DNA of 64,000 nucleotides from Mesorhizobium loti. Lineage in GTDB: Bacteria; Pseudomonadota; Alphaproteobacteria; Rhizobiales; Rhizobiaceae. The stretch covers positions 345,006-409,005 of the forward strand of contig NZ_PJRO01000002.1 of assembly GCF_002858745.1 (NCBI RefSeq), written 5' to 3'. The notes under the pieces were generated by a model. The model was given only the letters and a program-made list of their open reading frames with translations, ran no database searches and had not been told where the DNA came from. Shown piece after piece: positions 1 through 8,620 of this stretch. Position 1 is the first letter of the stretch, and each line of letters begins with the position of its first letter. The position numbers were made by a program, and so were the translations under genes.

Positions 1-2272
1 TACCCGCATGGACGAGATCAAGCGCAAGGTTGCTTCCGCCAAAGCCTTCGGCACGCGCGCGCGGCTGATCGAGCCGGCCGAGATCAAGGAAAAATTCCCG
101 CTCATCGAAGAAGGCCTGGTGCAGGGCGGCCTGTGGGATCCCGATGCCGGTCTGGTCATTCCACGCTCCCAGACGGTCGCAGGCAAGCTGGTCGACCAGG
201 GCGTGGCTGCCGGCAAGCTGCAGTCCTTCGCCAACACACCGGCGAAATCTCTGGTCATAGAGGGCGGCCGCATCAAGGGCGTGGTCACGGATCGTGGTAC
301 GATCGAGGCCGATTACGTCGTGGTCTGTGCGGGCCTTTGGGGCCGGCTGATCGCCGAAATGGCCGGCGAAGACCTGCCCGTAATGCCGGTCGACCATCCA
401 CTCACCTTCTTTGGCCCGTACAACGAATTCGCCGGGACCGGCAAGGAGATCGGCTGGCCACTGCTGCGCGACCAGGGCAATTCCGCCTATATGCGCGACA
501 CCGGCGATCCGAAGACTACCGAAGGCGGTCAGATCGAGTGGGGCTATTACGAGGAGAAAAACCCGCGTCTCTGCCATCCACGCGACCTGCTCGAGAAGCA
601 TGAAGCACGCCTGTCGCCGTCGCAGCGTGATCTGGAAATGGAGCAGATTCTCGAACCGCTCGAACGTGCGATCGAGCTGACGCCGATCCTCGGGGAACTC
701 GGCTACAACGAAAGCCATTCCTTCAATGGCCTCCTGCAAGTGTCGGCGGCCGGCGGCGCATCCTGCGGCGAGAGCCAGAAGGTGCGGGGCCTGTGGTATG
801 CCGTTGCCGTCTGGGTCAAGGACGGTCCCGGCTACGGCAAGTTGATCGCCGACTGGATGACGGATGGGCGTACCGAGGTCGATCATGCGTCCATCGACTT
901 CAGTCGCTTCTACGCGCATCAGCTCGAAGAAGGTTTCATCGAAGGTCGTTGCGGCGAGGCTGCGCAGAAGATCTATACCCCGGCCGTCCATCCGCGCGAG
1001 CCCTATGCAACAGGCCGAAACGTCAAGCACTCACCTTTTTACGAGCGTGAGAAGGAACTTGGCGGCTATTTCATGGAGCTCGGTGGATGGGAGCGTGCGC
1101 ATGGCTACGCCGCCAACGAACATCTGCTTGCAAAATACGGCAACCGCGTTCCGGTGCGCGAGAACGAGTGGGACAACCGCCATTTCTGGCGCGTGTCGAA
1201 CGCCGAACATCTCGCCATGAGCGAGGACTGCGGCATCGTCAACCTGTCGCATTTCTACATGTTCGACGTCGAAGGACCCGACCATGTCGAACTGATGGAA
1301 TGGCTGTGCGCGGCCAAGATCGGTGGCGACAACAATATCGGCAAGGGTATTTACACGCACTTCCTCGACGACGAGGGCATGGTGCGCGCCGACCTCACGG
1401 TCATTCGCATGACCGACCGTTGCCGCGTCATCGACGGAGCGGATGCCGGCCCGCGCGACTTCCACTATGTGAAGAGGATGGCCGAGGACAAAGGCTTCAA
1501 TGTCACTGTGACCGACGTGGCCGAGAAGTTCGTCACCGTCGGCATATGGGGGCCGAACGCCCGTACGACGTTGCAGAAGGTGGTCGAGGATCCGGCAGGA
1601 CTCGCGCCGGAAAACTTCCCCTTCGCGGCCATCAAGCCGGTCAGGATTGCAGGCAAGGATGTGACGGCCTTCCGCATTTCTTATGTCGGTGAGCAGGGCT
1701 GGGAGCTGCATATGCGCTACGAGGATGGCCTGGCCGTCTGGGATGCGCTGCGCGCCACCGGCGTGATGGCCTTCGGTGTCGAGACTTACGCCAATTCACG
1801 CCGCATGGAAAAAAGCCTGCGCCTGCAGAACGCCGACCTGCTGACCGAATACAATCTTCTGGAAAGCGACCTCCAGCGTCCGAAGGTCAAGGAAGCGGAT
1901 TTTCGCGGTAAGGCGAAACATCTCGAACACAGGGCGCGGGATCATCAGCCGGCGATACTGTGCACGCTGATGATGTCCGACAATGTCGATTCCAGAGGTG
2001 TGGCCCGCTATCCGGTTGGTGCCATGCCGGTGATGGACCCGGCAACCGGCGAGACGTTGGTCGATGAGCTCGGCCGGCGCTCGTTCACCACCTCGGTGGC
2101 CTATGGTCCGACGATCGGCAGGAACATCGCCTTGGCCTATCTGCCGTGGGCTTATGCCAAGGAAGGGCAAAAGCTGCGGGTCGAATATTTCGCTGAAACC
2201 TACCCTGTCGAAGTGGTCGGCGTCGGCTACAAGCCACTCTATGATCCGGAGAATCTGAAGCCACGCAGTTGA
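1..2272 (+). CDS. FAD-dependent oxidase / GcvT fusion (dimethylglycine/sarcosine dehydrogenase-like), 5' partial
   Basis: The frame is open from the left edge (first full codon at position 2), so the start lies outside the window. About 756 residues remain, against roughly 800-860 for the family. The missing part would hold the GxGxxG FAD-binding motif and the covalent-FAD histidine. What is left is the rest of a DAO-type oxidase domain (to about residue 310), followed by a GcvT folate-binding domain and the GcvT C-terminal barrel (from about residue 380). Family members oxidatively demethylate N-methyl glycines and pass the C1 unit to THF. A strong terminator follows directly, and a GlxA/GbdR-like regulator lies 1 kb downstream on the other strand. 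A full-length paralogue occupies 42977-45562. The exact substrate cannot be read from the sequence. Confidence 0.85.
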   Translation, partial: TRMDEIKRKVASAKAFGTRARLIEPAEIKEKFPLIEEGLVQGGLWDPDAGLVIPRSQTVAGKLVDQGVAAGKLQSFANTPAKSLVIEGGRIKGVVTDRGTIEADYVVVCAGLWGRLIAEMAGEDLPVMPVDHPLTFFGPYNEFAGTGKEIGWPLLRDQGNSAYMRDTGDPKTTEGGQIEWGYYEEKNPRLCHPRDLLEKHEARLSPSQRDLEMEQILEPLERAIELTPILGELGYNESHSFNGLLQVSAAGGASCGESQKVRGLWYAVAVWVKDGPGYGKLIADWMTDGRTEVDHASIDFSRFYAHQLEEGFIEGRCGEAAQKIYTPAVHPREPYATGRNVKHSPFYEREKELGGYFMELGGWERAHGYAANEHLLAKYGNRVPVRENEWDNRHFWRVSNAEHLAMSEDCGIVNLSHFYMFDVEGPDHVELMEWLCAAKIGGDNNIGKGIYTHFLDDEGMVRADLTVIRMTDRCRVIDGADAGPRDFHYVKRMAEDKGFNVTVTDVAEKFVTVGIWGPNARTTLQKVVEDPAGLAPENFPFAAIKPVRIAGKDVTAFRISYVGEQGWELHMRYEDGLAVWDALRATGVMAFGVETYANSRRMEKSLRLQNADLLTEYNLLESDLQRPKVKEADFRGKAKHLEHRARDHQPAILCTLMMSDNVDSRGVARYPVGAMPVMDPATGETLVDELGRRSFTTSVAYGPTIGRNIALAYLPWAYAKEGQKLRVEYFAETYPVEVVGVGYKPLYDPENLKPRS

Positions 2273-2312
2273 TGGGCAAGCCGTCTGTCATAAACCTCGC
2301 GAAATCGTGAGG

Positions 2313-2345
2313 GATAAAGCCCGACCGGCGTCGGGCTTTATCTTT
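2313..2345 (+). terminator. Rho-independent terminator after the FAD/GcvT oxidase
   Basis: A perfect 13-bp stem (2313-2325 with 2330-2342; arm core AAAGCCCGAC) closes a CGGC loop and is followed by TTT. It lies 41 bp after the stop codon. Confidence 0.9.
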
Positions 2346-2377
2346 GTGAGGGGGCGAATCTCGCTTACCCTCCGTTC

Positions 2378-3220
2378 ATGTTGGCATCAGCAGCCAGAAC
2401 CATTCTGATCGCAGCCGTATCGGCGCTGTCGCTGGGGCTGGCGCCCGTTGCCTTGGCCGCCGAGCAGGTCGATGTCGAGCTGGTGTTGGCCGTCGACGTC
2501 TCGCTTTCCATGTCGCCCGATGAACTCGAGATCCAGCGGCATGGTTACGCTGCCGCGCTCACCGACGAAGTCGTACTGCGTGCCATCGCCGACGGCGTTC
2601 ATGGCAAGATCGCGATTACCTATGTTGAATGGGCCGGCACCATGTCACAGGTCGTGGTGGTGCCGTGGACGATGATCGCCAGCCGAGCCGATGCCGAGCG
2701 CGTCGTGGCACAATTGACGGCGCGTCCGCCAAACAGCGCGCGCCGCACCTCGATCTCGGCGGCGCTGGAATTCGGAGCCGATCTGTTCGCGGAAAGCGGC
2801 TTTGAGGGTGCCAAGCGCGTCATCGACATTTCCGGCGACGGACCGAACAATCAGGGCGCGCCCGTACCACTCGTGCGCGACGCCGTGCTGAAACAGGGCA
2901 TCATCATCAACGGCTTGCCGCTGATGACCAATGGCGGCATCGAAACATCTTACGATATCCGCGACCTTGACCGGTATTACCGCGATTGCGTGATCGGCGG
3001 GCCGGGCGCTTTCATGATTCCGGTCAACAGCTGGGAACAGTTTCCTGAAGCAGTCCGCCGCAAGCTGGTGCTGGAACTGGCGGGTGCCTCTTCACAGCAA
3101 TGGGCGATGGAGGAGGCCGCCCACCCACCAATCGTGTTGGCGCAGGTCGGGTCGATGATCGATTGCCTTGCGGGCGAGAAGAAGTGGCGCGACCGCAGCC
3201 TGATGTTCGATAGTCGGTGA
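2378..3220 (+). CDS. DUF1194 family secreted protein with VWA-like domain
   Basis: This 280-residue protein has a clear N-terminal signal peptide (hydrophobic to about residue 27, Ala-X-Ala cleavage near LAAEQ). It then follows the DUF1194 pattern: a VWA-like fold that opens with a MIDAS motif (AVDVSLSMS, about residues 38-46) and contains DISGDGPNNQG near residue 150. It is probably periplasmic and metal-binding. The biochemical role of DUF1194 is unknown. It starts 33 bp after a terminator, so it has its own promoter. There is no functional link to the neighbours beyond position. Confidence 0.85.
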   Translation: MLASAARTILIAAVSALSLGLAPVALAAEQVDVELVLAVDVSLSMSPDELEIQRHGYAAALTDEVVLRAIADGVHGKIAITYVEWAGTMSQVVVVPWTMIASRADAERVVAQLTARPPNSARRTSISAALEFGADLFAESGFEGAKRVIDISGDGPNNQGAPVPLVRDAVLKQGIIINGLPLMTNGGIETSYDIRDLDRYYRDCVIGGPGAFMIPVNSWEQFPEAVRRKLVLELAGASSQQWAMEEAAHPPIVLAQVGSMIDCLAGEKKWRDRSLMFDSR

Positions 3221-3257
3221 GGTAGCTCTCCCCGTGTCGCGGGGAGAGGGTTCGGGT

Positions 3258-4277
3258 TCAGGCTGCCAGCAACTGCTTGCGATCGACGCGTTCCTGCTGC
3301 GGCGATCGGGCGTAGAGTTCGCGGTAGCATTTCGAGAAGTGCGAAGCCGACACGAAGCCGCAGGCCACGGCAACCTCGACCACCGGCAGAGACGACTGGA
3401 TCAGCAGATGGCGGGCGCGGTCGAGCCTGATCTCGAGATAATAGCGAGCAGGGGAGCGGCCCATCTCCGTCCGGAACAGACGCTCGATCTGGCGGCGTGA
3501 CAGGTCGACATGGTCGGCAATCTCGATCAGCGACAGCGGTTCCGCGAGATTGGCCTCCATCAGTTCGATGATGGTCAGCACCTTCGAGTTCTGCACACCG
3601 AGACGGGCACGCAGAGGCAAGCGCTGGCGGTCTGTCGGGCTCCTGACGCGATCGGTCAGCACCTGCTCGCAGACGCGGTTGACGAGACTGTCGTCGAAAT
3701 CGTCGCCGATCAGCTTCAGCATCATATCGAGGGCTGCGGTGCCGCCGGCACATGTGTAGACGTTCTGGTCGACCTCAAAGAGGTCGGCAAAGACATTTGC
3801 TTTGGGGAAAGCTTCCTGGAAGCCTGGGAGGTTTTCCCAGTGGATGGCACAGCGTTTGTTGGACAGGAGACCCGCTGCCGCGAGCACATAGGCGCCGGTA
3901 CACAGGCCTCCGACGGCAACGCCGCGGTTGTATTCTTCGCGCAGCCAGGCAAACACCGACTTGTTGTGATATTTTTCCACATCCATGCCGGTGCAGATGA
4001 TGGCCATCGACGGGCGCTCCGGTCCCGCCATCTTGCGGCGCTCCTCATCGAGCGAGGTGTTCACCGCACACAGCACGCCGTTGGAGGCCTGCACCGGCTT
4101 GCCGTCGGTGCTGGCGAGGCGCCAGCGATAAGCCTCGTAGCCCAGCATGCGGTTGGCGATGCGCAACGGTTCGAGCGCTGTCGCAAATGCGACCATGGTG
4201 AAATCAGGAACCAGGAAAAAGACCAGCGATCGTTTGATCGGATGCTTAACAGCGTTCACGAAAATTCTTCCTCCCAT
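3258..4277 (-). CDS. GlxA-family transcriptional regulator (DJ-1/PfpI domain plus AraC HTH), GbdR-like
   Basis: The 339 residues hold an N-terminal class I glutamine-amidotransferase-like sensor domain (about 15-190; nucleophile-elbow-like CTGAYVLAAAG) and a C-terminal AraC-type double HTH (about 225-320; LSRRQIERLFR and ACGFVSASHFSKCYRE). This is the architecture of GbdR and CdhR, which activate glycine betaine/dimethylglycine and carnitine catabolism in Pseudomonas. Residue-level ligand specificity cannot be inferred. The gene sits beside an FAD/GcvT N-methyl oxidase, and its promoter region holds a near-perfect dyad that recurs upstream of the C1 operon at 24.1 kb. I infer a regulator of methylamine or betaine genes. 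Confidence 0.85.
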   Translation of the reverse strand: MGGRIFVNAVKHPIKRSLVFFLVPDFTMVAFATALEPLRIANRMLGYEAYRWRLASTDGKPVQASNGVLCAVNTSLDEERRKMAGPERPSMAIICTGMDVEKYHNKSVFAWLREEYNRGVAVGGLCTGAYVLAAAGLLSNKRCAIHWENLPGFQEAFPKANVFADLFEVDQNVYTCAGGTAALDMMLKLIGDDFDDSLVNRVCEQVLTDRVRSPTDRQRLPLRARLGVQNSKVLTIIELMEANLAEPLSLIEIADHVDLSRRQIERLFRTEMGRSPARYYLEIRLDRARHLLIQSSLPVVEVAVACGFVSASHFSKCYRELYARSPQQERVDRKQLLAA

Positions 4278-4362
4278 GACGCGAACAGGATGTCGCGATC
4301 AGCACAGCGTCATCAGGAAACTTATTTTCTGTCAATTGGCTATGGTGATTCAGAGAGACAAA

Positions 4363-4384
4363 ATTTGCGACATGGGTCGCAAAT
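4363..4384. promoter_or_regulatory. Palindromic operator upstream of the GlxA regulator (GCGAC-N4-GTCGC type)
   Basis: Arms ATTTGCGAC and GTCGCAAAT are perfect inverted copies around a 4-bp spacer. The site is 86 bp upstream of the GlxA regulator start, in the 4278-4611 region that separates it from the divergent L,D-transpeptidase gene. The GCGAC-N4-GTCGC core recurs at 24134-24147. Autoregulation by the GlxA protein is the simplest reading. Nothing else was seen in this intergenic stretch. Confidence 0.6.
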
Positions 4385-4611
4385 CGACTACCCCAAGCGC
4401 TTTGGATCCGCCGGCGTTATCCCGCGCCCTTCGGCGATGCCGCAAAAATGCCAGTCTTTCGAAGTTTATGTCTGATCACGCCGAGGCGCGGTTTGTGACC
4501 GCGCGCGTTGCAGTTTGGCACTCGACTTGACATTCTCGTGAATGGAACGAAGCGTTAACCGTGTTAACCGACATACTGTGTCTTTGGTCCGCAGCTACCG
4601 CCGATAAGCCC

Positions 4612-5619
4612 GTGTTCACAAAATTCGCCAAACTCAGTTCCGCAATTCTCCTGGCCGCGCTCGCGGCCGGATGTGTCTCGTCCGCGCTGGACGTCGACAC
4701 CAAGGGCATACAGCCTATTTCAGCCAAGCTGGTTGCGGAGATGAAGCGCAAAGGGATGACGCCTGCGTCGCCCGTCCTGGTACGCATCTTCAAGGAAGAG
4801 AGCGAACTCGAAATCTGGAAGCGCGATGGCAACGGCAAATATGCGTTGCTCAAGACCTATCCGATGTGTCGCTGGTCCGGTCAACTCGGACCCAAGAAAA
4901 GGATCGGTGACCGCCAGGCGCCGGAAGGGTTCTATCATGTCAGCGCGGACAGGCTGAACCCGAACTCGCAGTATTATCTCTCCTTCAACCTGGGTTACCC
5001 AAACAAGCTGGAGTCAGCGCTTGGCTATTCGGGCGAAGCCTTGATGGTGCATGGTGCCTGTTCGTCCTCCGGCTGCTATGCGCTGACCGACGAGGGCGTG
5101 GCCGAGATCTATGCCGTGGCACGTGAAGCCTTGAAGGGCGGCCAAACTTCTTTCCAGGTGCAGGCCTTTCCGTTCCGGATGACCGCTCAGAAGATGGCGC
5201 GCAACCGCAACAATCCGAACTACGGATTCTGGACAGACCTGAAGAAAGGTTACGACAGCTTCGAAGTGACGCGACGCCAGCCCAAAGTGGCCTATTGCGA
5301 CAAGCGTTATGTCTTCGACACCGAATTCTCGGGCGGCGATCCACTGGATCCGCTCGCAGCATGCCCGCCGGCAATTTCCAGTGGAGATCCGCTTGTGGCG
5401 GCGCGGACCGAACGTGATCTTTCAACCGCAGAGACGATGGCGTCGACGATGACGGGTGCCGCCGTCCACGCCTATTCGGATGGCGGCATGCATCCGACTT
5501 TCCGCAAACTGCTCGCGGCCAGTGGCGACAAGGCCTTGTCGAAAAGGACATCGCTAACGAAGGTTCCGATCAGCCGGCCGGACGCAGCCTTGGCGGATCC
5601 GTACAGCGCTTCGGAATGA
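4612..5619 (+). CDS. YafK-like L,D-transpeptidase family lipoprotein
   Basis: The protein carries a YkuD-type catalytic motif in the YafK variant, MVHGACSSSGCYAL, with His and Cys spaced as in murein L,D-transpeptidases. A lipobox (LLAALAAGC) puts it in the envelope. The frame opens with GTG at 4561. GTG at 4612 is preferred because it gives a compact lipoprotein signal (FTKFAKLSSAILLAALAAGC) with basic residues just before the hydrophobic core. The 335-residue product has a long C-terminal extension beyond the catalytic core. Expected function is peptidoglycan or lipoprotein cross-link remodelling. It is monocistronic and ends at a bidirectional terminator. Confidence 0.8.
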   Translation: MFTKFAKLSSAILLAALAAGCVSSALDVDTKGIQPISAKLVAEMKRKGMTPASPVLVRIFKEESELEIWKRDGNGKYALLKTYPMCRWSGQLGPKKRIGDRQAPEGFYHVSADRLNPNSQYYLSFNLGYPNKLESALGYSGEALMVHGACSSSGCYALTDEGVAEIYAVAREALKGGQTSFQVQAFPFRMTAQKMARNRNNPNYGFWTDLKKGYDSFEVTRRQPKVAYCDKRYVFDTEFSGGDPLDPLAACPPAISSGDPLVAARTERDLSTAETMASTMTGAAVHAYSDGGMHPTFRKLLAASGDKALSKRTSLTKVPISRPDAALADPYSASE

Positions 5620-5678
5620 CGACTTTCTCGATTAACTGATGGCCAGCCAAAACCGGCAAGACAGAGGTCTATATTGAA

Positions 5679-5709
5679 AACGCCGCTTCGGTGAAACCAA
5701 AGCGGCGTT
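5679..5709. terminator. Bidirectional terminator
   Basis: A 10-bp stem (AACGCCGCTT at 5679-5688, complement at 5700-5709) separates the convergent L,D-transpeptidase gene and the small gene ending at 5752. A-rich sequence on the left side gives a U-tract for the minus-strand transcript. Confidence 0.7.
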
Positions 5710-5751
5710 GAAATCGGCCGAGCAACAGGTTGCTGCTGCGAGATGTTTAGC

Positions 5752-5886
5752 TCAGGCAATGAAGCCGAGGCGAGCAGCCGCGACTGCACCGGTCTGGCCA
5801 GGCATGGTCCTGGCAAGGCGCTGACGCTCGAGAGCGGTGGTCAGATTGGTTTCGCGGCGGGCGAACAGGCGGGCAAAGAACTTCAT
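5752..5886 (-). CDS. 44-residue conserved-looking small protein
   Basis: A short reading frame begins MKFFARLFARRETN and ends GFIA. It has an excellent Shine-Dalgarno sequence (AGGAGAA, 6 bp before the ATG). The N-terminus is an amphipathic basic helix (Phe, Leu, Arg). No family was recognised. The strong ribosome binding site, the dedicated terminator and a similar layout to the next small gene (6215-6397) support its being real. Function unknown. Confidence 0.55.
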   Translation of the reverse strand: MKFFARLFARRETNLTTALERQRLARTMPGQTGAVAAARLGFIA

Positions 5887-6166
5887 CGTTTTCTCCTATC
5901 GGTTGCTTAGACGGGTCGCCTTCGCATGATGGAGTGGGGCAGCTCGTTTGCTGCAGTGCATATAGGCCTGTCCAGACGAAAACAAAATCGCAAAAGCGAA
6001 CTGTTTCGCACGAAAAAGCGACATCGTCTCCGTCGTGATTTTGACGGAAATCGATATTCTGCAGATTTTACAATTAGTTGGATAAGTTTCAGGCTGCTAT
6101 GCAGCTTGTTCATATGCGTCATGCAGCCATTGCATGGCCGGTTAATGGTGGTGGCCTGATACGAAA
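5887..6166. other. AT-rich intergenic region
   Basis: These 280 bp are clearly more AT-rich than the surroundings (for example the A-rich stretch at 5979-6010 and TTTTACAATTAG near 6066). They presumably hold the minus-strand promoter of the 44-residue gene. No convincing coding frame or structured RNA was seen. Confidence 0.4.
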
Positions 6167-6195
6167 AAGCCCGCCGGAAGGATCGCGGCGGGCTT
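6167..6195 (-). terminator. Terminator of the DUF1127-like small gene
   Basis: Arms AAGCCCGCC (6167-6175) and GGCGGGCTT (6187-6195) enclose an 11-nt loop. A run of A on the left gives a U-tract on the minus-strand RNA. Confidence 0.85.
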
Positions 6196-6214
6196 CAAAA
6201 GGATTGGGGTTTGG

Positions 6215-6397
6215 TCATTTTGACCCGGCCCAGCTTCCAACACCGGGAGTGTGAACCACTCTCGAAGTTGCGTCCGGCCAGCCGATGTCCTTCTGTACTT
6301 CGGCGGGGAGGGCGCTGATGGCGCGCTCGGTGAGGTAGCGGCTGCGGGCAGCATCAAGTTCGGTCGCTATCCGACCGATGGTTGACAGAATGTACAT
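6215..6397 (-). CDS. DUF1127-like small protein
   Basis: This 60-residue product contains RYLTERAISALPAEVQKDIGW, close to the DUF1127 (YjiS-like) signature L..LP..v.kDIG. Such small Arg-rich proteins in alphaproteobacteria have been tied to phosphate and carbon metabolism and RNA turnover. The ATG at 6397 has a strong Shine-Dalgarno (AAGGAGAAAG). It is divergent from a LysR regulator, which may control it. Confidence 0.65.
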   Translation of the reverse strand: MYILSTIGRIATELDAARSRYLTERAISALPAEVQKDIGWPDATSRVVHTPGVGSWAGSK

Positions 6398-6583
6398 GCA
6401 CTTTCTCCTTCCACGGTTGGCTGGAAAACTCTGCTGATGGGTGTGCCGACGCATCTGCTATTCCAGCGACTGTCAGCAGTGACTGTTCAGACCTTTTCGA
6501 CGCTGTTGACTATGAACTTTCCGTGATGTTCAATCAAACGAAATGGGATGATGCTTTGCATCAGAAAATTTGAAGGTGATGTC

Positions 6584-7483
6584 ATGAATGCGCCACTCAA
6601 CCATCCGCTTCCACTGCTCGATCTGGATGTGTTGCGCACCTTCGTGGCGATTGCCGAGACCGGCAGCTTTACGACGGCGGCCACCGCCGTCTTCCGCACG
6701 CCCTCGGCGGTCTCCATGCAGATCAAGAAGCTGGAGGATGTGCTTGGCCGGTCCGTGTTCGCGCGTGATGCGCGTTCGGTGGCGCTGACCACCGATGGCG
6801 AGATGTTGCTTGGTTACGCACGGCGGCTGCTTGCCATCAACCGTGAAGCGGTTTCCAAGTTCATCGTGCCCGACATTGTCGGCATCGTGCGGTTGGGTTC
6901 ACCGGACGACTATGGCGAGCGTGTCCTGCCGCATGTGCTGAAGCGTTTTGCGAAGTCACATCCTTCGATTGCTGTCGACGTCACCATCGACCAGTCGATC
7001 AATCTGCGCCGGCGCATGGATGATCGTGCGCTCGACCTCACACTGCTCACCAATTCCTACAAGACCAGCGCCATCGGCGCAGAAGTTCTGCTGACCGAGC
7101 CGATCGTCTGGGCCGGTGCCAAGGGTGGCTGCGCGCATCTGCGCGAACCACTGCCGGTGTCGATCTGGGAGGAGGGCTGCGTGTGGCGAGCAGGCGCCCT
7201 GGAAGCACTTGGCCGCGCAGGCCGCAACTACCGTGTCGCCTATATGAGTGCACATACTGCCGGCCAACGTGCTGCGATCCTGGCTGATCTCGCGGTGGCG
7301 CCGCTACCGAAATCCTTCCTCGGTAACGAGATGGTGGAATTAAGCCCAAAGGACGGCATGCCGCATATCGGCAATTACAACCTGGCGATGATCGTGACGC
7401 CCGACGCCAGTGCGCCGGTCAAGGCGGTGGCCGACCATATCCGCGCGACCTTCGACGTGTTCCGGGAAACCGGGCGGTTCTGA
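6584..7483 (+). CDS. LysR-family transcriptional regulator
   Basis: The N-terminal winged HTH is typical (LDLDVLRTFVAIAETGSFTT; PSAVSMQIKKLEDVLG; about residues 10-70), followed by an LTTR substrate-binding domain that is a little shorter than usual; 299 residues. The ATG at 6584 is chosen over the in-frame ATG at 6548 because GAAGGTGA lies 4 bp upstream and the HTH then begins at the usual distance. Closest in style to LrhA-like regulators. It is divergent from the DUF1127-like gene, a common LysR target arrangement. Ligand unknown. Confidence 0.85.
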   Translation: MNAPLNHPLPLLDLDVLRTFVAIAETGSFTTAATAVFRTPSAVSMQIKKLEDVLGRSVFARDARSVALTTDGEMLLGYARRLLAINREAVSKFIVPDIVGIVRLGSPDDYGERVLPHVLKRFAKSHPSIAVDVTIDQSINLRRRMDDRALDLTLLTNSYKTSAIGAEVLLTEPIVWAGAKGGCAHLREPLPVSIWEEGCVWRAGALEALGRAGRNYRVAYMSAHTAGQRAAILADLAVAPLPKSFLGNEMVELSPKDGMPHIGNYNLAMIVTPDASAPVKAVADHIRATFDVFRETGRF

Positions 7484-7494
7484 TATCCGCTCCG

Positions 7495-8418
7495 TTATTC
7501 AGCGGCTAGCGGCATCTCAACCTGGCGTTCCTGCCTGGTCAGGAACGCCACGATGTGGTCGCGAGCACGGCGTGCTTCCGGCATATTGATGAGCGGCCAG
7601 ACGTGGAACATGCCCTGTTCGTGAACAAGCTCGACCTCGACGCCCGCCGCGCGCGCCTTGTCGGCAAAGATCAGATTGTCGGGTGTCAGGAGGTCGTGCG
7701 AACCGGTGAGGAGCAGGGTCGGCGGCAGCACGGCGAGATCGCCATAAAGCGGGCTGATGTGCCAGTCGGTACGGTCCATGCCTGCACCATAGAGGCGTAC
7801 CGCTTCCAGGCCGCCAGGAATGCCCAGCCAGGGATCATTCTGCTCGGCTTCGAACACTTCAGGGTTGGCCAGCGACATGTCTAACCCCGGCGAGATCAGA
7901 ACATGACTGCCGGGCGTCGGCAGGCCTTCCTCGGCCATCATCATGGTCAGCACCACGGCCATGTTGCCACCGGCTGAATCACCCATGAAAACGATGTCTT
8001 CCGCCGCGGTTTCTTCGAGCATTTCGCGGTAGACCGAGCCCACCATGCCGAACATGTCGTGGAAGTCGTGCTCCGGGGCAATCGGGTAGATCGGTACGGT
8101 CACGCCGAAGCCCAGGCGCTCTGCCATTTCGGCGATCAGCGCCCAGTGATAGGTCGTGATTTCAAAGACATAGGCACCACCGTGCAGGTAAAGAATCCGC
8201 CTGGCATCACCATTCCGCGGCGCGATGTCGTAAACGGGGAAGCCGGCAACGCTGCGCGTGTTGATGTCGAAACGCTGCGCAATTGCTGGCGGCGGCTGGT
8301 GGCTTTGCCTCTTGCGCGCATGCTGGATCCAGCGATGCATGTTCTCCGGGCTGGAGAACGCTTTCTTGCGCGTGTGTCTCAGAACAAAGGAAACAAGATG
8401 GCTACGGATGCTGGCCAT
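7495..8418 (-). CDS. Alpha/beta hydrolase (hormone-sensitive lipase/acetyl esterase family)
   Basis: The 307-residue protein carries the HSL-family oxyanion motif HGG (LYLHGGAYVF, about residue 80), the nucleophile elbow GDSAGG (FMGDSAGGN, about 147) and a late His (EQGMFHVWP) to complete the triad. No signal peptide is seen, so it is probably a cytoplasmic esterase on short-chain esters. It lies 200 bp downstream of the SDR/ABC operon on the same strand and could be its last gene. The interval 8419-8620 holds nothing recognisable. Confidence 0.8.
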   Translation of the reverse strand: MASIRSHLVSFVLRHTRKKAFSSPENMHRWIQHARKRQSHQPPPAIAQRFDINTRSVAGFPVYDIAPRNGDARRILYLHGGAYVFEITTYHWALIAEMAERLGFGVTVPIYPIAPEHDFHDMFGMVGSVYREMLEETAAEDIVFMGDSAGGNMAVVLTMMMAEEGLPTPGSHVLISPGLDMSLANPEVFEAEQNDPWLGIPGGLEAVRLYGAGMDRTDWHISPLYGDLAVLPPTLLLTGSHDLLTPDNLIFADKARAAGVEVELVHEQGMFHVWPLINMPEARRARDHIVAFLTRQERQVEMPLAAE

Positions 8419-8620
8419 GGAACACGACGGATGAATGCTGCGCCGGATAGCCGGCTATGACTGCCCTCAACACCAAAATTTTGGTCTGCGGAGAAGAAAG
8501 TCAAGAATGATGTCGCATCATTGGTTGTGCCAGCGGTCGGGTTGCCGGTGTAAGACGGTCCATCCTCTCCACAAGCAGCGCGCGGAACCAGTCGCCCGGT
8601 CAGGAGACGCTTTCGTGGAA

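Noticed and set aside
4180..4194. GTCGCAAATGCGAC palindrome inside the GlxA coding region
   Set aside because: Encodes conserved-looking VAFATALE residues and has the half-sites in inverted order, so it is probably coincidental.
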